Below are positions 1 through 11,900 of a stretch of 64,000 nucleotides of DNA, in pieces. Where the stretch lies: the NCBI RefSeq assembly GCF_011075055.1, contig NC_058145.1:9855894-9919893 (forward strand), read 5' to 3'. Each line of letters begins with the position of its first letter. Position 1 is the first letter of the stretch. The translations under genes were made by a program, and so were the position numbers. This DNA is from Mangifera indica. Taxonomy: Eukaryota > Streptophyta > Magnoliopsida > Sapindales > Anacardiaceae. A model generated the notes under the pieces. That model was not told the origin of the DNA, did not search any database, and saw only the letters and a list, made by a program, of their open reading frames with translations.

Positions 1-1403
1 AGTTGATAAAAGTAATAAAAATTAGTAATATGATTAAGAAAAATTATGTTATATTTTGAACATGACAAAGTTATATTCACTTATAGATTTAAAATCTTGT
101 TAGCGTAAATGAGTCTATTCATATTGGGTCATTGGCAATATTATTGATCTATGATGATTGAATATTTCTTTTAGGTTTCTTCATAATTCTAATGGGTCAA
201 TAATATATGCGTATTATGCTCGTTATCCTTGGTGGATGTGGTAACAAAGGAAAATAGTCGTCTTCTATTTATCCTGCTGGAATGTTTTATTTTCTTTTTT
301 AATTGTTTCTCTAAGACTCATTGATTTTAGATGGAGAACTGTGTTCAAGACCTATTCAATGTAGTTTTCTCCATCCAATTGAAGAGCAACATATTAAAGT
401 TTTACAAGGTTTGCCATTTTTAGCAACCGTAGGTTGATAAAAGTAATAAAAATTATTAATATGATTAAGAAAAAATATGTTAAAACTTTAGGTTCATATT
501 TGTCTCATATTCACAAAGTTTTTGGTTTTATAATTAATATTCATAATATTATAGTATGAAAACTTAAATAATATTTCAGACTTCTATTTCATTCTTTTTA
601 TAACTTATGCAATCTTTAAGTTGTAAATGAAACATAATTATAATAAATACTTTAATGAAACTTAGGACTCCAGATCTATATATATCTTCTCATGAGTTTG
701 TAAACTTCATGTTACAAATCATATATAATAAATATTCCAATGTTATTTAAGACTTAAGGTCTATATTCATAAGTTTGTAACTTTAAGTTACAAATGATAT
801 TCAAAATTTTAAGTCTAGATTCATGATTTTACAATTTTCAGATTGCAAATATGATACCATAATAAATAAAAAATTAAATAGAGGAATAACAAAAATTAAA
901 ATATCTATAATAATTAAGATAGTGATATAATTGAAAGATTATGATAATACACCTGAACAAGTCATGCTGATAACGTATTATGAATGTTAGTAATAACAAT
1001 AATAATTGCAAATAGAAGAAGAGATTTAAAGAGAGAAAATAGAAGTAAAAATAAGGAGAATTATAAAAACAAAAAACGGAAATCTGGGTAAGTAATTGAG
1101 AGGGTAATTAAAGAGAGAAGGTTGAGTGTATTTTCAATATCAATACAAGTGATGGAGCGGAGGCTTGTATAACACTTTTCTGCCACCATTATTGCCTAAG
1201 AAATTTGACTAAATCCCTTTACCTTAAATATGTTGATATAACACATTAATTACAAGCTCCTATCACTCATTGATTTCACATTGGGTGGAAATCCATTTTA
1301 TATGTAACGTAAAATATGAATTTGACACTTAAAAGTACGCAATTTTGTAACTGAACAATTAAAGCAACCGAGCCGACTTTCTTCCCAAACCGGCTCCAGC
1401 TCT
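1..1403. other. AT-rich upstream region with degenerate direct repeats
   Basis: No gene is visible. A segment of about 49 bases at 2-50 recurs nearly unchanged at 433-480 in the same orientation (it begins gttgataaaagtaataaaaa). Between 658 and 854 there are three diverged units sharing 'gtctagattcat..gtttgtaac..gttacaaat', which looks like an old local tandem duplication. The rest is low-complexity AT-rich sequence. Confidence 0.5.
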
Positions 1404-1517
1404 CCACGTGGCAACCATTGCCCTACTCCTTCTCAAACATGTACTTCCAATCTCAACCCTCCGTTTCTCATCAACACCATCCAACCGTCCATCCCATCTC
1501 ATCCCTCACTATATAAA
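1404..1517 (+). promoter_or_regulatory. Core promoter of the following gene: G-box and TATA box
   Basis: A palindromic G-box CCACGTGG lies at 1404-1411 and a TATA box (ctatataaa) at 1509-1517. The expected transcription start is near 1540, which leaves a 5' UTR of about 150 bases before the ATG at 1692. G-boxes are bound by bZIP and bHLH factors. That this one is used is inference from its position about 100 bases upstream of the TATA box. Confidence 0.55.
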
Positions 1518-1691
1518 TTCCTCTTACCCAACCTGTCATCGAAACTAAATCAAATCTGAACCTTTCAGATCTGAGAGAGGATAACTTATTTTCGAAGACA
1601 AAATTCATTTGAAATTCACTACCAAACAAATTCAAAATCAATCTATTAAAATTACTGTTTGGGTTTCAATTTGGGAATTTCATCTAAATCA

Positions 1692-3105
1692 ATGAATGAT
1701 CAGCAAACACAGATGATGATCAATCAAGCTCATATCATGAATCAACAACCTCCGCCGCTTCCTCCGCTTTTGCCGCAGGTAACTTGTCGGTTTCTGAACT
1801 TTTGTGGTTGTGATGTTTGTCATAGTGAATATTATTATTATCATCAATCTTATGAGACGATGTGCCGGGGTTTTTTTTCAGGTGATGAATCAGCAGCCTC
1901 AATTGCCGGTTCAATCTCAGTTGTTTATGTTGAATCACGGCTACGTTGGTAGCAGTAATACTAATCTTAATAATAATAGTAATAATAATAAGCAACTGAA
2001 GCCGTGGCAAACTTTGCAGCAAAACCCTAGCAAGATTGGTACTTTTGGCGTGTCTAAACCGAGGAGTAATAATAATAATAATAATAGTTGGAAGGCGAAG
2101 AAGATGAAACAGAGTGTTGGCCAAGGTAGTACTCAAGGTTACAACCCTCCGACGCTTCATGAATTGCAGTCGCAGAATCGTCAAAAGACAAGGAAGTTTT
2201 ATTCCAATAAGAAGAAGTTTAATGATAATGGGAATAATAACAATAGGTTTGCTCCATATGCTCCCCGTAATACTACTTCTTTTATTATTAGAGCTAAGAA
2301 ATCCGGTGGGATTGCTTCTTTGGTTTCGCCATGCCCTGTGACGCCTGCCGTCTTGCCTACTCCGGTATTTTCACCCTCAAGGGAGGTGTTGGTTGACATG
2401 GCAAAAGAAGAGTGGGGAGTTGACGGGTATGGTTCAATGAAGGGTTTGATTAGGTTAAGATCAGGAAGTGAACTTGAGAATGAGCAAGATGAGGAAGATG
2501 ATGATGATGCTAACGGGTCTAGTGACAGTGATGTAGAGGAGCATGTTGAAGTTGAGAGGAGATTAGATCATGATTTGAGTCGTTTTGAAATGATATATCC
2601 GAATTATAGTGGTAGTGGTTCTGGTGGAGATTATAATAATGTTTTGGAGAACAGGGTGGATGATCAGGATAGTCATATTGCACAATTGGAGGAGGAGAAC
2701 TTGACATTGAAAGAGAGGTTGTTTTTGATGGAGAGAGAGATGGCAGATATGAGGAGAAGGCTGCTGTTTCTCGAGAGACAGAGTAGCAATCATCAAATTG
2801 GTGTGTGTGGGGAAGGTGGTAATGAGGAGGTAGTGGAAAATGGATCAGAGAATGAGAGTGAAAATTGTTCAGATTTTCGTGAAGGTAAAGAACATAATAA
2901 TGAAGATGTTTGTATGGAAGAGTGTGTACCTAATGACGCGAAGAAAGAAGAAAAAGAGGAAAAGACAATTAAGAATGAGTTTGTGAATGAAGACATGATA
3001 GCAGAAGAGGATGGTCAAAGAAAGCTAGAAAAGGTGGATGATCAAATGGGTGAAGAGGATAAAGCCAAGAGACAAGAAAAAGAAGCTGGGAAGGGAATTC
3101 GGTAA
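1692..3105 (+). CDS. Uncharacterised Asn/Gln-rich protein with acidic region and coiled coil
   Basis: Exons 1692-1778 and 1882-3105 join in phase 0 across a GT-AG intron and encode 436 residues. I do not recognise a named family. The N-terminal 150 residues are rich in Gln, Asn and Pro. A basic stretch follows, then a block I recall as conserved in plant homologues (RNTTSFIIRAKKSGGI; AKEEWGVDGYGSMKGLIRLR). After that come an acidic run (EQDEEDDDDANGSSDSD), a clear heptad coiled coil (AQLEEENLTLKERLFLMERE) and a highly charged Glu/Lys tail. The in-frame ATG at 1692 follows a TATA box by about 175 bases. The stop at 3103 lies inside a possible splice donor (cg|gtaagg). Splicing to an acceptor at 4352 would replace the stop with Gln-Arg-Asp-stop (stop 4363-4365) and place a 1.25-kb intron at the end of the gene. 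A nuclear role is plausible from composition only. Confidence 0.8.
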
Positions 3106-5457
3106 GGTAGAGTCGATGTTGTGGAGAAAGAAAAGGGCATAGTTGAGCAAGCTTGTTTAGAAGAGCATTGATGGTGGGGACTAATGTGATCGTACTGGCA
3201 ATATATGTCTGGGTATAGTTATTTGGAATGTTTTGTGCAGCTTATGGATATATGGCGTCCATGTCGATGTAACATAGTTTATGCTATATTTTTCTTGCAG
3301 TCCTTGTTTGTCTTACAGGGAAAGAGAGGAAGGCTGGACTGGTTCTTTATTCTTTGTCCTTGTTTGACTTAGGTAGTGGGTAGGCCTAGTTTCTTTATCT
3401 CTCCTTTTCTTTCTGGGTTCTATTTGTGTTTCTTCTGCTAGGTAGTTGAGTTCTCTGTTGGAGACATATATCTGTATGTCTGTTGAAATGTACTAGGTAA
3501 ATTAATGAACTATTGTGTACTGGAATTTCTTTTGCTTAATAACTTTGTCCTTTTCAATAAAGTTATTATTTGTGTATATTTTACTTTGGAAATGTTTGAT
3601 GGGAATGAAGTACTTGTACTGATGGATTAAATTTTTTGGAGTAAGTTATGTTTCTGATATTTTATGTTTCAGTCTTTCTCATTGTTTGCTATTCCTATGA
3701 GATAGAGCTTCCTTTCTTTTATCTAATATGGATGTCCTTTAATTTGTCTTTGTGATAGTTCTGCAAGTTGTGAGCATGGGGAGAATGTGTACCATCTTAA
3801 CATCCTGTGCAGTGTAAGTTCTAGCCAGTACAAATAATGCTTGTCGTCTCAACTTCAAGACATGTGATTGATTTTTGTATCTGTGCACTTTACCTTTATC
3901 TGTAGTGAACGTGATCTCAATTTCTTTGTTCCCAAATCCTTTGTTTTTCCTCTTCTATAACATATGGTTTCTAAGAATGTTGTTTTCAATATCATAGTTC
4001 CCAAATCTTGTTTGTAAGAATGTTTACCTGTTGGCATGGGAAGGGATTATACGTTAATGCTTGACATGTTTAAATTGAATTATACAAGTTGGATTATTTC
4101 ATGAGCTTGCTGTGTTTCTCTGTATGTGGTTACTGCACTGCGGATGCTTGTTTCCTTGAAGTTTGTGGGCAACAAAACAAAGAGCTTCTTAAGCATTGCT
4201 TTAGTAGAATCTTTGAGCCGGTTGCTTGATGCAAGGTCAGAGCCATTCCAGTCTTTATCCACAGTGATTTTTATAAAATCTTTAGTCATTGGTCAATATT
4301 TTGTTGCTTGTTGCTGTGGAAACTGAGTTCTTGTGTTAATGTATGTTAACAGGCAAAGAGACTAAACGCTAGACGGAGACGAATCATGGTTAACCGAGAA
4401 TAAAAATGAGAACTGGGAGAAATGGAAGATTCTGGACTTTAGGAGAGAGAGAGAGCGGGTGAAAATTTTTATTAAAATGAAAAATCAGTAATTATACAGT
4501 TAATACAGCCACTTTTATATTTAAGTGGAAACATAGCCTGCGGGTCCCTTAACTGCACGTTGGTAGCAGATAAGGAGAAACACTCTTTACAAATAGTCAC
4601 CAATTGCCGCACAGTTCGATAACTGTTCCTTTCACCCAAATAAACTAACAGTTGCAACTAATTACACATTTGACCACTTTCATGGAAAACTGTGCTTGCT
4701 TACAATCTCTCTTGCGTGATAGAATTAGTTGACATCTCATATTAGAACTAAAAGAGTAGTTATACCACGCCTTTGAAGTTTATATTGTTCATATATGCCT
4801 GGGCCATATACGTCACAAGGGATGGCTCCCTTTTGATCGTGTCTCTCATTTGCTTTAATCTAGTTTTACGCCTTCTGTTAGTTATGGGACTTCTCTAAAT
4901 ATTGATTTTGAGAAATTGAGTTATATATCTCTAAATGCTTTGGCATGTTTCCAGAAATAGATGATGAAGAAATCAGAATATCATCTTGGATGGTAGGATC
5001 GTATCCAGGGCACTTAAATTTGGAGGGCTCTGAAATTGTTTGAGAATTGAAGTGATGTCTTCCCCAGATTTATTACCTGGGTTTCATTTGGTCAGGTCGG
5101 AAATCACCCTGTCAAAAGGTGATTATTAGTCCTCAAAAATATAATTCCCAGTGGTTCCTTGGTCGTGAAAGGTTATTGTTATGTTCCTTGGTCAAGAAGG
5201 TTTCAAATTTTTGAATTGCCAACCTGTTGCTTGGTCTAGAAGGCTTCAAATTTGTCTTGCACGAGGCTGACCATTGTTTGATTTCTCTGAAAAAGACTCC
5301 AATCAAACCTTCTTTCGTTGTTTTAAAATTCATCATTATGCTACTGTTCTTAGATGACCAGTCAATAGGCAACTATTGACCACAAAAACTTCATATGAAG
5401 TCAGAGTCTTGTTATATCGATTACATGTGTAGTCATTGTATTATCAAATTATGGAAT
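3106..5457. other. 3' region and intergenic DNA between converging genes
   Basis: 3106-3550 is probably 3' UTR of the upstream gene, or the start of a terminal intron ending at 4352. The purine-rich segment 4353-4460 looks like a terminal exon or UTR because it follows a good acceptor. From 4470 to 5457 I see no gene. The facing PAP gene ends at 5458. Confidence 0.45.
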
Positions 5458-8258
5458 TTACTTTTTCTTCAATCCGTTGCTCTTTACGTGCACAAAAAGA
5501 ATGTTGTTGTATCCTCTGCTGATTCTGATCTTTTCATCGCTGTACCTGCATCAGACATTTAACATTCATGAGTGTGCAATTAATCAGCTTAGCAACGAAT
5601 GGAAGAATCAAAGGTCTTACAGCAGCTCCAGACTGATCTTTGTTTCCATCCCCTCTATGGGATAACCAAACTGCCCTGCAATAATGGCTGCATCACTCAT
5701 GGTGACATTGTACGTGTTGGCTGCTGATCTTCTGGCAATGAGGAACCAAAATTACATTAGCTTCCGAAATGGCTTCCCTGGAATGTGCTCAGGAGTTTCT
5801 TTTATGTTAATCTAAATATTTTTTACTGCTTCGGTACTATCATCAATGTGAAAGCAATTGGCTCCAGGGCAGCTGTGCCCATTGAACCAACTTTATTAGA
5901 ATTCACATATTTTTGTTTTATTTTTAAAAATATTTTCGAACAGCAAACCAAACATTCGTCAACTTTACAGCTAGTGAATTCTAAGCTTACACAAACGTGC
6001 CGGTCATGGAGAATCTGAACCCAAGCAAGATATCAACCACAAATTTCAGTTGTCCATCCTTCTTGACAATCTAAAAACTTGAAGAGAATGAGTTAATGAA
6101 TTAATGGAGTTGGGGGAATACAAAAATTAAGAACAAAGCAGTTCAAAGCACCATAATTTCAGCAATAATGAAGATTTCAATCTCAGATTTACCTGCTTGC
6201 CCATGAGACCATTGCCTGCATTCTCTAACCAACTATCTGTCTCCACCTTCAACACAAAAAAGTTCAAAATTCAGCTTACTTTTGGAATAAATATGCTTCT
6301 TCTGCACTGCATTGGTACAAAGATTCCTTGAGTTCAAATATCAATATGAAGTTTCAAATATGAGTAATATTAATGTTACTATCAAGGAAAATAATTGATT
6401 CATGGCAGAATGATTATATGAATCAAAGGTTTATGTTGTTGGAGTACCTGAGAACTCCATATCATCTGCCATTCTCCCTCTATGAGTTCTGGTTCATCTT
6501 CAGCTGTATTCCCATTCAAGGCGACAAACTCGTCAATTGCCTAAGGTTAATGAAGCAAAAAATCAGCAAATGAAAATAAATCAGCAATAAGACAACCCCT
6601 TCTGGATATCAATCTTAAATGATTGTATTCAATCTTTTACCTCTCTAACTCCTGTTCCAGTTGAAATGGCAGCTAGTAGCTGTTGCCTTGAATCTGTTTT
6701 CTTTTGCAGCACAAATGTGGTGCCCTGTACTACAGAAACATTGTTGAATGCGCTTAGAAGATCGAACTTTATTGACAGAGAAGTCGACAGCAAGCCGAAG
6801 TGCTCAACCAGTATTTTTGATGGCAACAAAATGTCTATTTACCTTATTTCCTCTTGATATGCGGAGGTTTCCAGAGGGAGACAAATATATAGTGTCCAGC
6901 CAACCCTTTGCTTCATCACCAAGAAGCCTGAATGGCACTGGATAAGGTACCTTAAAAGGTAGGAATTTAAAAGAGAAGGCTGCTCTATCGAATCTGAAAA
7001 GGATCCTTTTTCCATCTCCGATCGATGCTTCTGCCTGTGTGTTGGAACAAAAGGAAAATAACATCCATAATGCTACAAAGAAAAGCGAACTTATCTGCAA
7101 AGGAACATAAAACTTGTGGCATCCCCACGAGCTGAATTGAGACTCGTAAAATTTGAGGCAGGAAACTGACTCTAACAATTAGCAATTGTGAAGTGAAGAT
7201 TAATGAAGGATCATACCTCTACTTTTAGCTCACCTATTGCTTCAGAAAACTTCACAATATTTGCTACACGCGGGTCATTTGTTCGAAGGGATATCTCTTG
7301 AAATATGCTAAAATTGTCAACCCCCACAAATGTTCTCTACATCACATACAGAAAATGAATCCATTTGCAGAAAAAAGAACACCCATCTAAAAAGGAAATA
7401 AGAAAAAACAAATGAAAATGCCTAATTTTTCGTTCTTCTCTAAGGGTTGTTAGCACTTAAATTGTCTTCTAAATCTCTACATGAATAAAAAAATAGATTG
7501 TTCTTAATTAATCAGTTTTACCTGAATTGGTGAAGCTGTTCCAGGTCTTGTTGTAAACATTAGTTGCCAACGACCCTCAATTAACCTAGAACCTGTCTGC
7601 ACAAATTAAAAATTTTTTTAGAAGTTTTACAAAAGCAATACCAGTTTTCTCAACCAAGAAGCAAGAATTAAAACTTATTTTTCAATTATAAAAAACCATG
7701 AAATTTCCTTTCTTAACAACATAATTTGAGCTCATTTCTGCAGCAAATACTCTAACCCTACCCAAAAAAAAAAAAAAAAAAGCAAAAAACAAAAGAGAGA
7801 GAGAAAGAAAAACCAAAAAATCAATTCCCCAAATATGCACACTTACTGGATCAGGCACGCCTGGTAAATCTTCAAGGATTTTGACTGCACGTTCAACATC
7901 CTGCAAAGCTTCTAATTCTACTCAAAAGAATCACATGACTTTGGAAGGAAAATAAGTAAATAAACTAATAAATTAAGCTCATGCTGTGCGTATATTCTAG
8001 TTTAGAAATGCATACGTTGATTTGCTGAGGAGAAGCTGATTTGCCACGGCCTTGGATGCCGATAAGGGCATCAATGAGCTGGTTTTCTTCTTCAGTGAAG
8101 GTCAGCTCTTGCTGTTCTACAACTGAGGCTCTCAAAAGAAGAGAAGTTGGGCGAGTTGCAGAGGGCTTGAAGGGCTTTGAAGAGAAAAATTTGTGAATTC
8201 TATGCGGGAATGGAGGTGGGCATGCGCTAATGTTTGATGCATGAAATCTAAGCGCCAT
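5458..8258 (-). CDS. Plastid-lipid-associated protein (fibrillin), PAP12 type
   Basis: Eleven exons, complement of 5458-5545, 5621-5731, 5991-6070, 6193-6246, 6448-6540, 6641-6724, 6843-7034, 7217-7336, 7522-7596, 7847-7900 and 8016-8258. All join in phase with GT-AG introns and give 397 residues, close to the roughly 409 I recall for Arabidopsis PAP12. Residues 1 to about 45 are Ser/Arg-rich and lack acidic residues, as in a chloroplast transit peptide. The PAP/fibrillin fold is shown by LIEGRWQLMFTTRPGTASPI and by YLSPSGNLRISRGNK. A second PAP-like half follows, with LIEGEWQMIWSSQ and a C-terminal YSDEKIRISRGYN. Fibrillins bind lipids and prenyl compounds in plastoglobules and thylakoids; the specific ligand of this member is not evident. 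The stop codon at 5617-5619 is a trap: TAA there overlaps a real donor (ct|gtaaga) leading to the last exon. A CACGTGG element at 8436-8442 is a possible light or ABA element. Confidence 0.9.
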
Positions 8259-8722
8259 TGTTGAGTGAGAAGAAGGAACTAGCGAGAGAGTATCTGATTG
8301 AGTGAGAGAGGGAGTTTTGGTTTGAGTGGTTGACAGTTGCTGACCGTTACTAGTGGCGTTCGATGCAAGAGAACCAAGAGGGATATCTACATAATATCGT
8401 CATAGTTCCTAAACGTGGAGGTGTTCTTATTATAACACGTGGTAGTCAACAGTTTGGAGGACCTAACCAACCATAATTTTTTTAAAAAATATAATAATTA
8501 AATCTATAATTATTAAACTAAATAAATCAAAATTTTATAAGTATAATAAAAATCCAAATTTAAAACTTGATTTAGAAAATTTTAATAATTTACTAATTTA
8601 TAGTCAAAATTATGAAGAGTGGAAGAGAATAAAGATAAAATTAGTACAGTAAACATGAAGAGAAATTATAAAATTATTAAACGGATAAATATAAATATTA
8701 AATTAATAAGAATCTACGGCAA
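8259..8722. other. Promoter side of the PAP gene and AT-rich spacer
   Basis: 8259-8450 holds the 5' UTR and promoter of the minus-strand PAP gene, with the CACGTGG core at 8436. 8460-8722 is AT-rich and shows no feature. The tRNA-Ala gene begins at its right edge. Confidence 0.5.
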
Positions 8723-8795
8723 GGGGGTGTAGCTCAGATGGTAGAGCGCTCGCTTAGCATGCGAGAGGTACCGGGATCGATACCCCGCATCTCCA
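8723..8795 (+). tRNA. tRNA-Ala (anticodon AGC)
   Basis: 73 bases form a cloverleaf. The acceptor stem pairs GGGGGTG with CATCTCC, followed by discriminator A. D arm, anticodon loop TTAGCAT (AGC) and T loop ATCGATA are all present. Internal A box (TAGCTCAGATGG) and B box are recognisable. Compared with the 28415-28487 copy, position 5 is G instead of A, which makes a G-U pair with T68. Position 50 is C, which opposes C64 and breaks one T-stem pair. It may be weakly functional. It marks the outer end of arm 1 of the inverted duplication. Confidence 0.9.
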
Positions 8796-8934
8796 ATTCT
8801 ATTTCATTTTGAACGATAGAGAGTAGCCTTTTGTTGGTTTTGTGTTTTGATTCAATCTAGTTATTGCAAGTTCAAAGCCAAGGTGAGTTATTTGGTTACT
8901 TGTGTTTTTGTTATCTGTGCTTGATGAGTTTCAA

Positions 8935-11900
8935 GGATCTGGAGATGGTTACTATGTGTTGGTTGGAGAGGGAACGACTGCTACAACCGTTTGTCTATGT
9001 CAAGCATTGGGCACTTTCCTGGATAAAACGGTAAAACTTTCAGGTGTTTACATTTTAAAGCAATTGTGGCTGTATTTTTTCCCTTGTTTTGAAGCCCATC
9101 TAATGGTGTAGTCTAGACAAAAGCAATATCTGAAATATTATTAGCTTAAAGCTCTTTTAGTATTCATAGATACAGCATCCCTCTTTCAGACTGTTGGGTT
9201 TGGATTTCATACTCATATGCCTTTCGTCTTGCTATTTGAATGCATAATTCCTCGAAGAGTTTAAGCTGCCTTTGAATTCATTTGGAAAAATGATACAGTC
9301 ACTAGCCAGTTTTAGAGCAACAGTGAGCAAGCCATGTTTCAAAAGCATGCTACTGATGAGAATATCTTGAAAAGCGAAGATTATTTTGGGTATCTGAATG
9401 GTTATGGAGAACAGTTTTCTAATATTTCCTTGGCCAACGCAAAATTGTAACTTAATATTTCGTTGAACTAACCTATTTCCGTGCAAAAAATTTGTGGTTT
9501 GTCCACTTCTCTTTCTGCTTATTAATTTCCTTTGTCACATGGACGATCAATGAGATTACAGCTTATGTGTAATTTCCAGTTTTCACTAATTCAAACTTCT
9601 TTGGTTGTCACTTGTTGAGGGAAATTCTATGTAGCATTGAAACGGAAATGGGAAAACGTGAAAACGAAAATACGGAAATGTACTTTTTAAAGAATATATG
9701 AAATGAAAACGTGAAAAAACTTATAAATATGAAATATATAAGATTTTTTTTTTATAAATACTTAATTTTTTATAATAAAAATACACAAACTTGTATAGTA
9801 TAAAAATAAATAATAAAAAAAGAATGAAGAGAAATAATACTATAAAATAGAATCATAGAACCTATTGTAAATTGTTTTTGAACAAACACGTGTAGATATT
9901 TTAGAAAAAAACAACAATACACACCAATCTATATAACATGTCAAGGAGGAGATGAGTAACACATTGAAAAGTAAAAATGAGATAAATTTAATATGAGATT
10001 TAAAGATATTTCAGGTTTGAAAATATAAAAGATGTATGTTTAATTGATTTTACGATTTTTTTTAAAAGAAATGCGTTTCAAAATTTTTTAAAAATTTCGA
10101 AATGACCCGAAATATTTTATACAATTTTATGGGAGTTTCGAAAATGAAAACATTTTCCAAACGTGGAAACACATTTCATTGTGAGTTTCTGTGCTACTTT
10201 GGGGGAAATCTAAGAGACAACAACGTGTGCTTCTAATGTACCTTACACGTTCCTGTGTTTCTTATGATAGTAAAGGCCTTTAATTGTCTGTTTCATCATT
10301 TCCTGCTTTTTGCAATAGTTAACTGACCGAGTATCTGTGCTCCTTTATTGCTGAAATTACAAACTGGAGTAATGGTTTTGAATTTCAGGTGTCACTGAAC
10401 TTTCTCATATGGAATTCATGTTGAGGAAAAATAGAATTTGCTTCTGGACACAAACTAAATCACTTTTAACATCAATTAATTTACCTAAAAGAATTATATC
10501 ACCTTTGAAGTGGAAGCCCATAAAAATTTCTTCCATTACAATTATCATTAAAAAGTTTATTTGCATGAGTATTCGCTGATGTTTGATTTTTATTTTGTGG
10601 GGCATTAATCTCTTTTATCTCTGGCATTTTAAAATGGAGTGCTTCTCATTAGGTCAACGTTTATTTTAAACCAGCTTTCTCTTTTTTAAGGATGATCTTT
10701 ACTCTGTTTTCTGAAAGCTAAGTCTTCTGAGGCTAAACGTGAAAAAAAAAAAAAAATCTGGAAATTTGAATCGTGACTGTCAGGGATCTGGTTGTTTTAT
10801 TTTTTTTCTAGTTTATATAAACCTACTGGTATACCATTATATTTGGCAGATGAAGTTGTCTTTACAGTTGGATACTTTTCTTCAAGTCTGCAGGAATGTA
10901 AAAGAATTCTAAATCATTACAGTGATTGTGAAGATGCAAGAATTTCGAGTTATGACTAGCTGCTTTCTATTACTGTTTATTGGCATTCTGTAAGGTTTAA
11001 CCCTTAGCATATTTCCTGGTTCTGATGTTAGGTTGCTACCTGCGTTTGTCAACCATCACGACGACTGACCTTTGGAGTCAAAGGGGGTGCAGCAGGTGGT
11101 GGTTTCAGTCAAGTGATCCGAATGGATGAGTTCAATCTTTATTTAATAGGAGACATTCATGCTATGACAGCTGCTAACAATCTTCTTGCATCTGCCAGGA
11201 TCTTCCATGAGTCATCAGATAAGGCTCTCTTGAACGGACTGTACCCACCAATCAAAGAAGGGAAACATAGCTTTAGCGATATAATATTTAGACGACTGAA
11301 GAAGTTCAGTATCTCCAAGACCAAGCCTGAGGATTTTACACTTCAAGAAGTTAAAAATTTGCTGGGCTTGATATTGATCCAGATTCCATCACATGGAGGA
11401 GAGTGATGGATGTGAATGACAGGTTATTAAGAAAGATTGATGTTGGCCATGGACCAAAAGAAAAGGGGATGATGAGGGAAACAGGACTTGAATATATCAG
11501 TTGCTATTGAGATAATGACAGTTTTGGCCCTCAAAACATCTCCAGCTGATATGAGAGAGACACTTGGAAAAATGGTGATTCGGAATAGCAACGTTGGTGA
11601 TCTAGTAACTGCTGATGATCTTGGCGTTGGAGGCACTTTAACTGCGCTAATGAAGGATGCCATCAACCCCACTTTGATGCAGACCCTTGAAGGAACTTCT
11701 GTTCTTCTTCATGCTTGCCCTTTTGCAAATGTAGCTCATGGAAATTCTTCTGTTGTGGCTGATAAGATTGCACTGAAGTTGGTGGGACCAGACGGTTTTG
11801 TGGTTACTGAAGCAGGTTTTTGTGCTGATATTGGAACCGAGAAGTTCATGAGTACCATTTGCCAATATAATGGTTTAACTCCTCGGTGTGCCGTTACTGT

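Noticed and set aside
1735..2184. 149-residue open frame on the minus strand
   Set aside because: It is antisense to the coiled-coil gene. Its Ile/Thr/His-rich sequence is the mirror of AAT and CAR repeats in the real exon.
5477..5665. 62-residue plus-strand frame
   Set aside because: It is antisense to the last two exons of the PAP gene.
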